The position numbers and the translations under genes are program-made. This document shows, one piece after another, positions 15,101 to 23,124 of a DNA stretch of 64,000 bases. Source of the DNA: Schistosoma mansoni (lineage: Eukaryota; Platyhelminthes; Trematoda; Strigeidida; Schistosomatidae); assembly GCF_000237925.1 (NCBI RefSeq), contig NC_031497.1:19335705-19399704 (forward strand). The letters run 5' to 3'. The first letter of the stretch is position 1, and each line of letters opens with the position of its first letter. The notes below the pieces were generated by a model. The model did no database searches, was not told the DNA's origin, and worked only from the letters and a program-made list of their open reading frames with translations.

Positions 15101-17095
15101 CATCAACACTGTTGGATGCCAGCTCAGTGGTCTATCGGTTAAGGGCTTCGGCTTGAGACTGGTAGGTCCTGGGTTCGAATCTCGCGAGAGTGGGTTCGTG
15201 GATGCGCACTGCTGAGGAGTCCCATAATAGGACGAAACGGCCGTCCAGTGCTCCCAGGTTTTCGATGGTGGTCTAGCTTCAATTGACTCATGATTTCAAC
15301 TTTGAATTTTACTGTTGTTATTCAATTCGCTAAAGTCGTTTACAGTCAATAGAAAAATCGAAAAATCTACTCTGTAAACAGAGACGGAAGGTGGACCACA
15401 GGTGAATCACAGGTAGGACGCAACAGGCTTCTTGAATTCCTCTACTAGCCACATACTAAATATATTAAGGTATACAGAGATGGTTCTGAAATCATTCATT
15501 CTACCTAGTATAGTAACACATCAATTTTCGAAAATTCATTATTTATTGTTTGTTACATTCTCTGAATCGTGGGATTCCTTAAACGTCAATATAATTAGGT
15601 GATGATAATGTAATTTGTTAATAATACGAAAATTATCACACTTTATAAACATGATACTATTCTAATTTATCATTTGTTTTTACAATACCTTTTCTATTCA
15701 ACAGAACTTATATGAAATTGTTTATTTTGTTTTGTTTATTGATGATTTCATTTGGAGTTTTTTTTCAATCTTAGTAATTGACATCATTCACTTCAAAGTA
15801 GTACTTCATATGTTTATTGTTCAGTTCACTTGACTACTCGTTTTATTTACAGTACCATCACGTCCTTATCATTGTGTTTGCGTGTTAGGATTGCTGAATG
15901 TGATGAATTCAAGTGTATATATATAATCGTATGGGGTGATTCGGCTGTACAATGGTTAATTCTAACAAGTATTGAACCTTTGACCACAGTAATTCTATGT
16001 GCTAGTTCTAAGGAGTTGTTATATTTTATGTGTAAATTTGAAAAAAAAACACTTGTAGTCCACTAAAAAAATAGTAATAATTATAGCCAATTCATTCAAT
16101 AATATATGTTTAATTATGTAAAGCATTTTTCAGTGAGAAAAAAAGTACCATGACATGTTGTTGTAATGAATTCTTCTTACCTGAGACGTAATTTATAAAC
16201 AGTATATTAAATTTCAAATGATAGATTTGTAGAGACTGTTCAATTTAAAGAATTTTTATATCATTGATTGACTTTAACTTAGATAAGATGGTTGTTAGGT
16301 ACTAGTATATGATTCTAAAATCGTCAGTAATCGAACTTAGGACCCTTGGGCCTCATTAAATTTGACTAATAAGTCGGTAACTTGGGTGCGTGTATTGATA
16401 AGGAACCTGATATTGTGAAGAAACACCTTCTTAGTGTTTCCTGATTTCTTTTTCACATAGTTTTGGCGTTAAATCCAACCTATGATGTAGTCCATCTTCA
16501 ATTTTACTATGAAATGATTTTGTGACAGTCTTTTACAGCTAGTTATTTTCATCCGTAAATATTCTAGCAACACACTTATCTGTTGGGGCATCGTTGAAAC
16601 AGCTTTATGAGGATCTGTGTATTCTGGAATCGATTGTCCGTTACTTCTAACTTAGGTTGAATTCCTTCCCGTTTATGTTTATATTTTTTTCTTATGATTC
16701 CCACTCTTTTGATCATATTCAAGTTACAAAAGAACAAAAGGTCATACCTGTTATGTTTTCAAGACTTACTTTTACCTGGTAAGGAATTATGGTAGAGTAT
16801 ACTGACATCTACAAGGAATATGATTCCCTGAATTTAATCCGTACTGTATCTTGATGACTATTGCTATTGCAAATGTCGAAAATCTAATAAAACTGACTGT
16901 ACTCGTATTTACGGTCTATCTTTAATTTAAAAAAAGAACAGTTTTATTCTATTTCCTTTGTTTACTAGGTTGGGAGTGGACGTACCCCTCTGGAATCGAT
17001 AACGTATTCATCACCGATAAATAGTAAGTTAATTTTGGTTAACAGTTTTTGTCTGTGTTTTGTCTCGTTGTTTTGACTGTCAAAATGTTTATTCC

Positions 17096-17142
<47 letters not shown>

Positions 17143-19267
17143 GGAGAATGATGTTTTGGTCGGATGATAACTACCCACGAGACCAAACCTATTTACTTAT
17201 TTCACTCACAGATATTCCACAAACCATTCTATAGTCCGAAGGACTGATCAGATGGCTACATATTTGTAATATGACCAGTAGGTAAAATATATTGAAAGTG
17301 CTGTTATTTATGCACACTACGGTGGAGTTCGATATCATATGAGGTAAAATGCACCTTGTTTAGTGATTCGCTATTAACTAACTAGTCAAGAATGAGAATA
17401 AGTGTCATCAGACAACCTTGTTCAACTCTTATTGTAAACCGTAAGATTGATTGTTTCACCTGTAATCCTGATTTCCTAATTGGCTACTGTTAAATTTAGA
17501 TTAATTAACGGATCATGAACTCCGAATACAATCATATTGTCTTAATTTGACTGAAGATTTACTTACGGACTTAGTTCTGATACTATAATCACAGGTTATT
17601 TATGTGAGGTTGTACATGCCTTTATTTTCGAATGGTTTTAGACCTCTTGGCACTGTTACTTATATTTTATTTGGGTTTATTGGCAGAGTATCATAAAGGT
17701 GTATGGTTCTTGAATCATTATTGACTAGAAGCGTTTTCTTCACCAATAGGTTTGTGTTAGAGTTTAAATTGAAACATTGAACATCCTTATTATCTATTGT
17801 TTATTTTTGTCTTCTCAACTGGATGTTAAATTCAGAGTAGGGAGTCTTCAGGAACTCCTATGCCTTCAAATAAAATATTGCTTCCTCAAAGCCTTGATTA
17901 ATGCAATCTGACTTTGCAATGTAACTTGGTTGCTACATCTACGTTTATGTACCTGACCCCTCAAACTGAAGTAAGTGATCCTGCTAAGATCCCGTCGATC
18001 ATGTTACAATGTTGTCATTGATCTAATAGATTGAATATTACGAAACATCTTGTTTAGTGTCAGTTAATTAGTAACGATTGGCAGGAAATCCTATTTTTAC
18101 CTAGGCTTCGTGGTAGTTTGCGCTTTCAAGTTAGATATATCTTTAATCCTGAGGACATTAATGCCCCTGCCTAGTTTGTTACCTTGCCACCCAATATCAT
18201 AATCAGAGAATGTTACAACCGAGCTGTTCTTCTTTAGAATCATATGTAACCTACTTTTTCATACCTCTTATATACCATTCCAATTTATTAATCGTAAAAG
18301 GAGAGTTTTATCGTTAAATTCATCTTCATCTTCATTTTTATCGTCTATCATTACAGGATCCAACTCTTCTTTCAATATATTATCTTCAGAGCCCCCAGCA
18401 TTACCGGATCGTCCAGCATTAACAAAACCAATTCAAATGATAAATGTTTCTAGTGGTCGACCAACAACATTAAACACTACCAACAATAGTATTACCCCTG
18501 TCACTAGTTCCATTAGTACAGTTAGTGATCATGATAATCCTGGTAGTTCACGCGGGAAAATCATTACAACGCCGAATGATGATTCTCACACTACTCAACA
18601 TCATCAAAACAATAGTAATAGCGTTGATTATAACGCAGATAACAGCAAAAAGCAAATACATAGTCCAATTGTAACTTCAAGATTTGAATCTAATCCCAAT
18701 ACAATAAGAAATAGATCACGTCCATTGCCTCCACTGCCACCTACACCGATTCGATCATCGTCGATTACACGGACAGAGAATTCAATCACTCCTCATCACC
18801 ATCAATTGAAACAAATCAATCCTATAAGTAATAGTATAGGTGGAATTACACTTAATAGTAATGAAACAGCTCCTCCGTTACCTGAGCGGAAAGTAAGTTA
18901 TAATATGAAGTGTTTTATGTGTTTGCGAATAGTCTCTTATCTGTTTGTTTATTTAATTTATACACTATATAGCTTATGAAAGTATAATTTTAGTAATCAT
19001 TTGCCAACTGATTGATTCATAATTTCAGAATAGCTAACTTCCCAACTAGTATAGAATTTCCATACACATACAAACGCTTTCATTCAATGAATTTCGCTTA
19101 TATCCTAGCATTATAGAAAAATGTTCAGAATTACTGAATTGAATTTTTCATTACTGTAAACTCAGTCCTAAAGCAAAGAAAATAAAATCCGTCAACTATC
19201 CTACATTTTACTCATTTAATAAGCATCTTCCATGTTTGCTTTTGATATGATATCTAATTAAATCAGC

Positions 19268-19306
<39 letters not shown>

Positions 19307-21095
19307 TCACTAAAGTTAGAGAATTGTAGGCTGTCAAACTCTGTCTCAATGGCATCATTCTCACCTCGAGACATAGATCTGACCATTCCTGACAGAGTCA
19401 TGGTTACTCATAACTTAAAAGTCCCATTCAAGAATGAACTAACCGTCTAGTTTTTGGTTTTCATTGAATTTTCAGCCGATCTATTTTTTCGCTCTAATCT
19501 CCTTTGAACTAAATGTATAAATAGGGATTTTCATTATACCGACATCATGCTGTGATAAGAATCAAACTTCACACAATCTTAATCACAAATCATAAAGTCA
19601 ACTCTCCAGCATAATAAGAGCAAGTAACGTGTCAATGTCTAATATCAGTTAAATCTCTCACATCACTGAAGGTCACCTAATGCTAGGGAATATGATTTTT
19701 TGAGGAAAAGTCAGTATGGCTAGTAAAGTAAGGGTTGAGCAATAAGGATTAGGTTGTATGTTTAGTTATATTGAGGTCATTTGGAAAAATGATGATATTG
19801 TTAATGTCACATCACTCAAGAAGATAATAATGATGATTATATATCATTTGTATGCAGATTATTGACGATAGAGAAGGTTATCATGAGTAATAATGGTGGG
19901 TTGGGGGTGATGATTTGAGCTTGAAGGAGAAAAATGGGCTAACAACCGGTTTAAAACCACAAACAAGTATGTGTTTATGTAGCTTTGCTATCTAGAATTT
20001 TGTCCAACATTATCCACCATAATAAGCATAAATAAATTAATGTATTTGTAATATCCCAATGAGTAGAAAAATTAGATTTCCTGACGTTTCGTGACTCAGT
20101 GTAAGCCGCTTCTTCAAAGAATCCAAGTTTTAAACTTGGATTAATTTTGATTTGTATATTTATTCTCTGAAGAAGTGGCTTACACTGATTCACAAAACGT
20201 CAGGGAATTTATTTTTTCTACTAATTGGGATATTACAAATATATTAATTTATTTATAACAATCTACCCAATGCTCAATTTTTTTCGAAATTATTAAGTCA
20301 AACCTTGGTAATGATACCTACATAATAAGTATGTTTGTTTAGGTAATCTTTCATTTAGGATGATCTCGTTTTATCATCATTTATGAATGTATAACGTTGA
20401 ACTAGTTCACAGTAAATACAAGTGTTATGAATACTATTGACTCTTATGAGGAATAACCTTAAAACGGTATTTTATAGCAGCCTTATAATGAGTATGCTTC
20501 ATTGTTATTGTCGGGTGTCATGAAAATAGTCACATTTAAATTTTCTTAACACAAACTGACTTTGATCAGACAAAAATTAAAGATCAGAAATAACGCTGAA
20601 CAGTTGTATCGTCTTACTGCGTGACTCCTTAACATTGTGAATTAATGACCCCAAAAGAAGTTATTTCCTACTAAACCAGTGGTATTAAGGTTAAGCGCTT
20701 GCTACAAGAATTGATGGTTCTGAATTCAATCTCTTGTGAGGTCGTAGATATTCACTGTCTAGGAGTTTCATACCACAACAAAATACCTCCTTAGTACTCC
20801 CTTGTTTTCTATGGTAATTTAACCCTAATCAGTTGATAATGTAAAACTTAGAAAATGTTTTACGTTTTATTTTTTAAAGTAAAATTCAGCGATTCAACTT
20901 TTATTTTTTTCATTCCAGAACTCATTGAATTACATAACTATTCCTTTGTTATCATTGTCGTTATTAATTAATTTATCTTCTCGGGTTTGCTTTCAGACTA
21001 AAACATCTAGTAGTATAGCGACTACACCAGTGACACCGTCTCCAGGACGCCAAACTCAAGGTGTTGATGATTCTTCATCCTTTGATTTCTCTTGA
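1191..21095 (+). CDS. DOCK-family (CDM) guanine nucleotide exchange factor, 3' part of gene
   Basis: DOCK proteins activate Rac/Cdc42 GTPases through a DHR-2 domain and, in the DOCK-A/B subfamilies, bind Crk-type adaptors through a proline-rich tail. Exons seen: 1191-1525, 6669-6773, 7228-7398, 11150-11586, 14553-14676, 18392-18892, 20997-21095. The first four resemble the C-terminal half of DHR-2: a segment ending in QFPDAKIL matches the family's QFPNA motif, then a block with PVDRVEI before VSGGVPKLV, which matches the conserved V(N/M)GG motif. The tail contains PPALPDRP, RPLPPLPPTP and APPLPERK, the last fitting the Crk SH3 consensus PxLPxK. Phases agree at every junction except after 1525 (phase 2), where a short exon holding the usual FxYSRP-like segment must be missing from this model. 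The 5' exons are outside the window. The assignment rests on remembered family motifs, not a search. Subfamily is probably DOCK1-4-like. Confidence 0.75.
1846..1975. repeat. Dispersed repeat, copy 1
   Basis: The run reading agttctctcaggattgtagg, followed by a stretch ending in caaggtttcc, recurs with changes near 7,000-7,110 and 29,080-29,190. In each place the core (A)GTTC-C-TC-AGATTACAGGTAC is followed about 60 nt later by CC-AGGTTTC-T. I do not know the family; the three copies are diverged. Confidence 0.45.
2094..4146 (-). mobile_element. 5'-truncated non-LTR (RTE-like) retrotransposon, copy 1
   Basis: A minus-strand element comprising a reverse-transcriptase ORF (stop at 2266) followed by about 170 bp of 3' UTR. 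The 3' end near 2094 matches the second copy at about 23,129, where both read ATTGGTACA-AAGGG in plus orientation. Homology to coding sequence on the 5' side fades near 4,146, so the apurinic-like endonuclease domain expected of this group is absent. Poor 5' completeness is usual for target-primed reverse transcription. The element lies antisense inside a DOCK intron. Confidence 0.9.
2266..4086 (-). pseudogene. Reverse transcriptase ORF of truncated non-LTR element
   Basis: The 606-codon frame encodes an RT with the usual blocks in order: NYRGISLL, DIRAAFDSLDR (catalytic motif A aspartate), GVRQGCPISPFLFN (motif B), LEYADDIVLL (catalytic YADD, motif C) and KCKVL. It ends with the RTE-type C-terminal stretch RLRWLGHVLRI and DMAQNRSQW. 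The catalytic aspartates are all present, so the RT core is open. Directly upstream of the first Met the frame continues as WSERANE but is interrupted by TAG about 30 nt before it, and the endonuclease part is missing. I therefore call it a 5'-truncated copy, not an autonomous element. One site reads YLDSYI where relatives usually have YLGS. Confidence 0.9.
4396..4460 (+). repeat. Possible decayed tRNA-derived SINE head
   Basis: GTAGCTCAGGTGAATG resembles a Pol III A box and GGTTCAATCG a B box, at roughly the spacing found in tRNA-derived retroposons. There is no cloverleaf and no ribozyme after it. Weak call. Confidence 0.25.
5450..6080. mobile_element. Probable retroposon-derived segment, type unknown
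   Basis: This stretch is richer in GC than its surroundings and contains open but meaningless frames. Its composition and phrases such as the one around ttgggcactgcggtcacgct look like transposon UTR sequence, but I see no protein motif and no second copy in the window. The call is an inference from composition. Confidence 0.3.
6319..6490 (+). mobile_element. RTE-like element, 3'-end fragment (+)
   Basis: Starts with ATGGCGCAGTTGTATTCACT followed by CTTTGTCTTCTCTTAG, matching the C-terminal RT end and 3' UTR of the copy at about 34,010-34,060. It then shares TTTCACTAATTTATATTTTC with the copy near 14,285. It contains no complete domain. Confidence 0.6.
6669..6773 (+). CDS. DOCK exon: DHR-2 segment
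   Basis: A 105-bp exon, phase 0 at both ends, between ttccAG and GTAAGT. It encodes KKDGRLVTNTEETRYCIAEP followed by MPNIIPIMPVDRVEI. In DOCK proteins the equivalent is the ER(T)..LPGI.RWF.V..VEI segment; the E-T spacing, the P at the turn and the VEI end agree. Confidence 0.65.
7000..7110. repeat. Dispersed repeat, copy 2
   Basis: Shares agttctctcaagattacaag and, further on, CCAGGGTTTCTTATCGACTACC with the segments at 1,846-1,975 and 29,080-29,190. Family unknown. Confidence 0.45.
7228..7398 (+). CDS. DOCK exon: DHR-2 segment (V-x-GG motif)
   Basis: A 171-bp exon, phase 0 at both ends, flanked by catttAG and GTAAGT. It encodes LSQTEWANKQIQGIIQALH and ends VSSIQSPVSGGVPKLV. The pattern is that of the DHR-2 region that in DOCK4-like proteins runs ENAxxxxxxKNxxLxxLI to GVIDAAVNGGI. 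The nucleotide-sensor valine-containing loop of DHR-2 lies in this neighbourhood of the family. Confidence 0.7.
9065..9104. repeat. (TA)n microsatellite
   Basis: About 20 uninterrupted TA dinucleotides. Confidence 0.98.
9200..9480 (+). mobile_element. RTE-like element, decayed 3' UTR fragment (+)
   Basis: The right part (CTTGAACCGATATATGCTTA, then GCCAAGTCCTACGTT, then TGACTGACT) corresponds to the 3' terminus at 34,205-34,262 (ACCGATACATATATGTGCC, TGGTCCTACGTT, CTGACTGACTG). Left limit uncertain. Confidence 0.5.
9810..9960 (+). mobile_element. RTE-like element, 3' UTR fragment (+)
   Basis: Contains CTGGGATTTTATCTGACTCA and then GCTAATGTTAGTGTGTGGCAAC. This parallels 14,360-14,420, where CTGGGATTAGACCTGAC is followed by GCTAATGAGGTATGGCAAC. 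Only the untranslated tail of the element is present. Confidence 0.55.
10060..10320 (-). mobile_element. RTE-like element, 3'-end fragment (-)
   Basis: Read on the minus strand this gives TGGCATCAGTTGATGAAGTC, then a TACCTGGCTGGGT stretch, a CGTAACCAATGGTTAGAAAC stretch and GATATGGCTCAAAATCG. It follows the order of the plus-strand copy at 33,880-34,050 (equivalent peptides end in LETL.DMAQNR). The frame is broken. Confidence 0.7.
11150..11586 (+). CDS. DOCK exon: end of DHR-2 plus insertion
   Basis: Opens in phase 0 after ttttttAG with KDVELSDDPRQEKCFSQLAD and LLELQLTFLKFWYV. This resembles the IxxLxxLxxxQxxxLxxGLxxH helix of DHR-2. A proline run (PPPPPP) and a Ser/Gly-rich stretch of about 35 residues follow, then LLHEMIGYYEVLVRDMSRKF, which parallels the family's LRPLHxxLxxxFxxLK. 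The low-complexity segment looks like an insertion within the domain. It ends at GTAAGT (11587) with two bases of a split codon, which the next exon completes as Asn. Confidence 0.72.
11880..12110 (-). mobile_element. RTE-like element, 3'-end fragment (-)
   Basis: Minus-strand reading has the same order as the copies at 10,060-10,320 and 33,880-34,050: ACATGGTAGG-like TGTTGGTAGGTACATACTAC, a CTGGTTAGGGTTCGCACC stretch, then GACATGGCCTTAGAATCGG, and CTTTGTCTTCCTCC. Broken, non-coding remnant. Confidence 0.65.
12120..13920. other. DOCK intron, no gene seen
   Basis: AT-rich intron DNA. Short open frames such as 12,567-12,824 show no recognisable domain, no splice-phase fit to the DOCK exons and no second copy. 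I see nothing functional. Confidence 0.5.
13930..14480 (+). mobile_element. Decayed RTE-like element with YADD fragment (+)
   Basis: In the plus frame near 13,980 the peptide VDLEYADDIVLFGEDAEE is the RT motif C. It is followed by a stop and by SAPGLMVGSEVFGRASLFTY with LRSLISPDDLVSNKIS in shifted frames, equivalent to the YLGSLIS..DGLVSDEIS region of related elements. Most of the C-terminal domain has been deleted. The last 200 bp match the 3' UTRs of the other plus-strand fragments (ACTAATTTATATTTTCTTTT, CTAATGAGGTATGGCAAC, GACTGACT). Confidence 0.75.
14553..14676 (+). CDS. DOCK exon: tail
   Basis: A 124-bp exon after atttAG. Its first base completes the split codon of the previous exon, so the phase fit is exact. 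It encodes IVNTGVATIAQSTVPRIFSK and then PDHSGSDHGSSIRSLQRSFQT, a Ser-rich linker after DHR-2. The donor is GTAACT. It is identified by phase and position, not by conserved residues. Confidence 0.6.
15113..15310 (+). mobile_element. tRNA-derived SINE-like retroposon with hammerhead
   Basis: The head contains an A-box-like CAGCTCAGTGGTCTATCGG and a B box GGTTCGAATCTC spaced as in tRNA-derived retroposons. A hammerhead and a short conserved tail (GGTTTTCGATGGTGGTCTAG, then CTTCAATTGACTCATGATTT) follow. It matches shorter copies at 28,291-28,390 and 43,823-43,909. It lies in the sense direction inside the DOCK intron between 14,676 and 18,392. The overall plan is that of the schistosome Pol III-promoted ribozyme retroposons. 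Confidence 0.85.
15206..15251 (+). ncRNA. Hammerhead ribozyme, apparently intact
   Basis: Stem I pairs GCACTG (15206-15211) with CAGTGC (15246-15251), six perfect pairs. The core CTGAGGA (15212-15218) fits CUGANGA. Stem II is GTCC..GGAC with a short loop, then GAAA, then a small stem III ACGG/CCGT. The predicted cleavage site is after GTC at 15245. Every invariant core base is present, so it should self-cleave. Stem III is closed by almost no loop, as in the SM-alpha type. Confidence 0.88.
17096..17142. repeat. (AAT)n microsatellite
   Basis: About 15 uninterrupted AAT triplets. The poly-Leu frame on the opposite strand is an artefact of this tract. Confidence 0.97.
18392..18892 (+). CDS. DOCK exon: proline-rich, SH3-binding tail
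   Basis: A 167-codon segment rich in Ser, Thr, Asn and Pro. It starts PPALPDRPALTKP, contains SRPLPPLPPTPIRSS in the middle and ends APPLPERK before GTAAGT. PPLPERK fits the Crk SH3 ligand consensus PxLPxK, and two further proline clusters could bind other SH3 domains. This is the usual architecture of the DOCK-A/B tail. The acceptor is ambiguous: AG at 18390-18391 gives the phase-0 join used here, while the more typical CAG at 18355-18356 or 18388-18389 opens in a phase that the previous exon does not provide. Confidence 0.68.
19270..19303. repeat. (AT)n microsatellite
   Basis: About 16 uninterrupted AT dinucleotides in a DOCK intron. Confidence 0.97.
20037..20335. mobile_element. Foldback (long inverted-repeat) element, copy 1
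   Basis: Two arms of about 85 bp face each other: left 20037-20124 and right about 20163-20247. Both contain, in inverted order, TTTGTAATATCCCAAT, then AGTAGAAAAA, then CTGACGTTT, then CAGTGTAAGC, then CACTTCTTCA-like sequence, at roughly 85-90% identity by eye. A non-inverted right flank (ACAATCTACCCAATGCTCAA, then AAGTCAAACCTTGGTAATGA and TACCTACAT) recurs at 38,575-38,645 and around the copy at 43.6-43.95 kb. No ORF is inside. It is either a MITE-like element or inverted termini of a larger, for example Penelope-like, element. Confidence 0.8.
20675..20830 (+). repeat. Decayed tRNA-derived SINE with dead hammerhead
   Basis: The order is AGTGGTATTAAGGTTAAGCG, an ATTCAATCTCTTGTGAGGTC stretch, then CACTGTCTAGGAGT and CTTGTTTTCTATGGT. 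It parallels the head, ribozyme and tail of the retroposon at 15,113-15,310 base for base in places. The ribozyme core is broken (CTAGGAG, no GAAAC), so it cannot cleave. Confidence 0.5.
20997..21095 (+). CDS. DOCK last exon
   Basis: Opens in phase 0 after tgctttcAG, encodes TKTSSSIATTPVTPSPGRQT and QGVDDSSSFDFS, and ends at TGA 21,093-21,095. The 99 bp are an exact multiple of three and join the previous phase-0 exon. A polyadenylation signal follows 49 bp later. Confidence 0.65.
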   Translation, partial: TKTSSSIATTPVTPSPGRQTQGVDDSSSFDFS

Positions 21096-21143
21096 CTCAT
21101 TTGTTTATTTTGATTTCATCATCATTGTGTACACAAAATTTAT

Positions 21144-21149
21144 AATAAA
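21144..21149 (+). promoter_or_regulatory. Polyadenylation signal AATAAA
   Basis: AATAAA 49 bp after the DOCK stop codon, followed by T-rich DNA. Its position supports 20,997-21,095 as a terminal exon. Confidence 0.6.
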
Positions 21150-22521
21150 ATACACTCAGTTATTTTCATTCTTAATGATTATTCCCTAGTTTTGTTCATC
21201 GAATGTGATTACTCAATTGAACAATGATATTTATAAATATAATGTGATATAAAGCGCCTCACTGCCAACATCCTTTTTTCTCTCTATTTACTCAAACCTA
21301 CACACACATACCCATACATACCTACCTACATACATACACACATAACTTTTATGCTTTCGTATCAACCTTTTCATTTCATTATAGTGCCTTGTTTATAACG
21401 TGTGTTATTAGTACAATATTTGTCTCCTTTGTTCTGTTTACCTTTTTTTCTCTGTTGTTCTATTGATTCAACAATTGGTTTCTTGTTTGTTATTTCTATT
21501 ACCATCTCTCAATTATTAACCATTGTGTTATTTTGGTGGTAGTCTGTCAGTAATTAAACTCTGTAAATTAATATTCCAATGTTCACCGACAATTGTTTAC
21601 TCAACACACTGCATATTAATTCCCTTATTATGATCAAAATGAAATAATATTATGGTTCAATTCTCGATAGCATTAAACTTCTTTCTTTCTGCCAACTTAT
21701 TCGAAACCCTTACATTGTCATTTTCTATTGTTTTTCTTCGGCATCTTGTTGAGAAATAGGGCCTGATGAATTTGTTTAGAATCAATAATGATGTAAGCGT
21801 TGAAATTAGAAACCGATTCCATCTTAAAACCACAAACACTCTATTTATTCACTTTTAATGTGTATCGAAATTATTTCTCTGTTTATATTCATAATAGACT
21901 GAATAATCAATTAACAATCATTATATTATTCTGGTATACAGACGTTTAAGACTATTTTTCGCACTTTCTCTCCCTTCTATCTCTCATCATCGTTGATTGA
22001 ATAAATTATCCGCCTACCAATCAACATTGATCGCCTTCTTCATATTCATGTATCTTTTTTTTACAAAAAGCTTCATGACTATAGTTTTTCTCTCTTGTAC
22101 TCAAAGGAGTCTATCAATTACTTATTTTTTTTGTAATTCAACGTGTATATTATTATTATTACAAGCAATTATCTATCACTGACGTACTTTTTGTTAGACT
22201 TTTGTCATCTGTTTGTGTTAAGTTATTTGTAGACCTCTTCTTTTTCTTCAACAAATCCAGTTATATAATTCACTTTTTTTAATCATTACTGACGATCAGG
22301 ATTTTTATTGTTTCGTATAATCGTATAATATTGAAGATTGATCAGATTTTTTGTTTGGTTAATTGAGCTATTTGCTTGCCTCTATTTTTAAAAATAAAAT
22401 GAAGTTTTATGATATCTGTTCATGCTTCTGAATGTAGTTAATTGTTCATTTTGTCTTTCTGGAATTTTTAAAAATTGCTTTAGGACAGATCTACGTTAAT
22501 ATGTTTCGTTTAATTATACAG
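21150..22521. other. Intergenic, T-rich, no gene seen
   Basis: Low-complexity T- and CT-rich DNA. A stretch near 21,300-21,345 is made of CA and CATA repeats. No supported coding segment. Confidence 0.5.
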
Positions 22522-22614
22522 AGTGAAGCAGTTGAGTTTGTTGATCGCTTCATTTATTCGGAAAGTCGTATTAGCACTAGTAGTCTGATTACTGGCACAA
22601 ATACAGAAAGGTAA
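22522..22614 (+). CDS. Possible alternative DOCK 3' exon
   Basis: After the acceptor attatacAG the frame SEAVEFVDRFIYSESRISTS, then SLITGTNTER, runs to TAA at 22,612-22,614. If read from the phase-0 exon ending at 18,892 it would replace the last exon. The AG|GTAACT at 22,610-22,611 could also be a donor, making it an 89-bp internal exon. Codon use is that of the other exons and the peptide is not low-complexity. It could instead be the 3' part of an unrelated gene. Weakly supported. Confidence 0.35.
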   Translation, partial: SEAVEFVDRFIYSESRISTSSLITGTNTER

Positions 22615-23124
22615 CTTGATATTTTCTATTTTACACTAAAGACCACTCATGAGAGATGTCCATCTACCTAGTTAAGTTTATTTGACACCCAGTCTTCTCT
22701 GTATTGCTTTTTGTCTATGAAACAGATTTTGGAGATGTTAGATCAGAAATGCATTCAAAGTAATCCTCGTATAGAATAAAACTTCAGAGTTAATAGCGCC
22801 GAGCTTAAATTGAGATAGTAAGTAGAACGACAAAACTGATGATCTTAATTGTATGAGTTTGTTTGAAAACGCTTTAGAGTTACCGAGTCATCGTTCACAC
22901 TGACATTTAGGGCTATAATCACCCAGGCAGTATCCCAGCCCTCACACAGATTGAATGATTTATGTGGCGCATATCTATTTGGTGTCTCCTTGTTCCAATG
23001 TTTATGTGTTTAAATAATAATAATAAAGCCAGTGAGACCAAAACATGACATCGGTTAACGAAATCATTTCATGTTGAACTTATTCATACCGTCAGGTTGT
23101 TACTATTTATTTTCACACCTAAAC

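Noticed and set aside
15113-15195. A tRNA gene at the SINE head
   Set aside because: A and B boxes are present but no full cloverleaf forms; it is the Pol III head of a retroposon.
16965-17186. Minus-strand poly-Leu protein
   Set aside because: It is the translation of an (AAT)n microsatellite.
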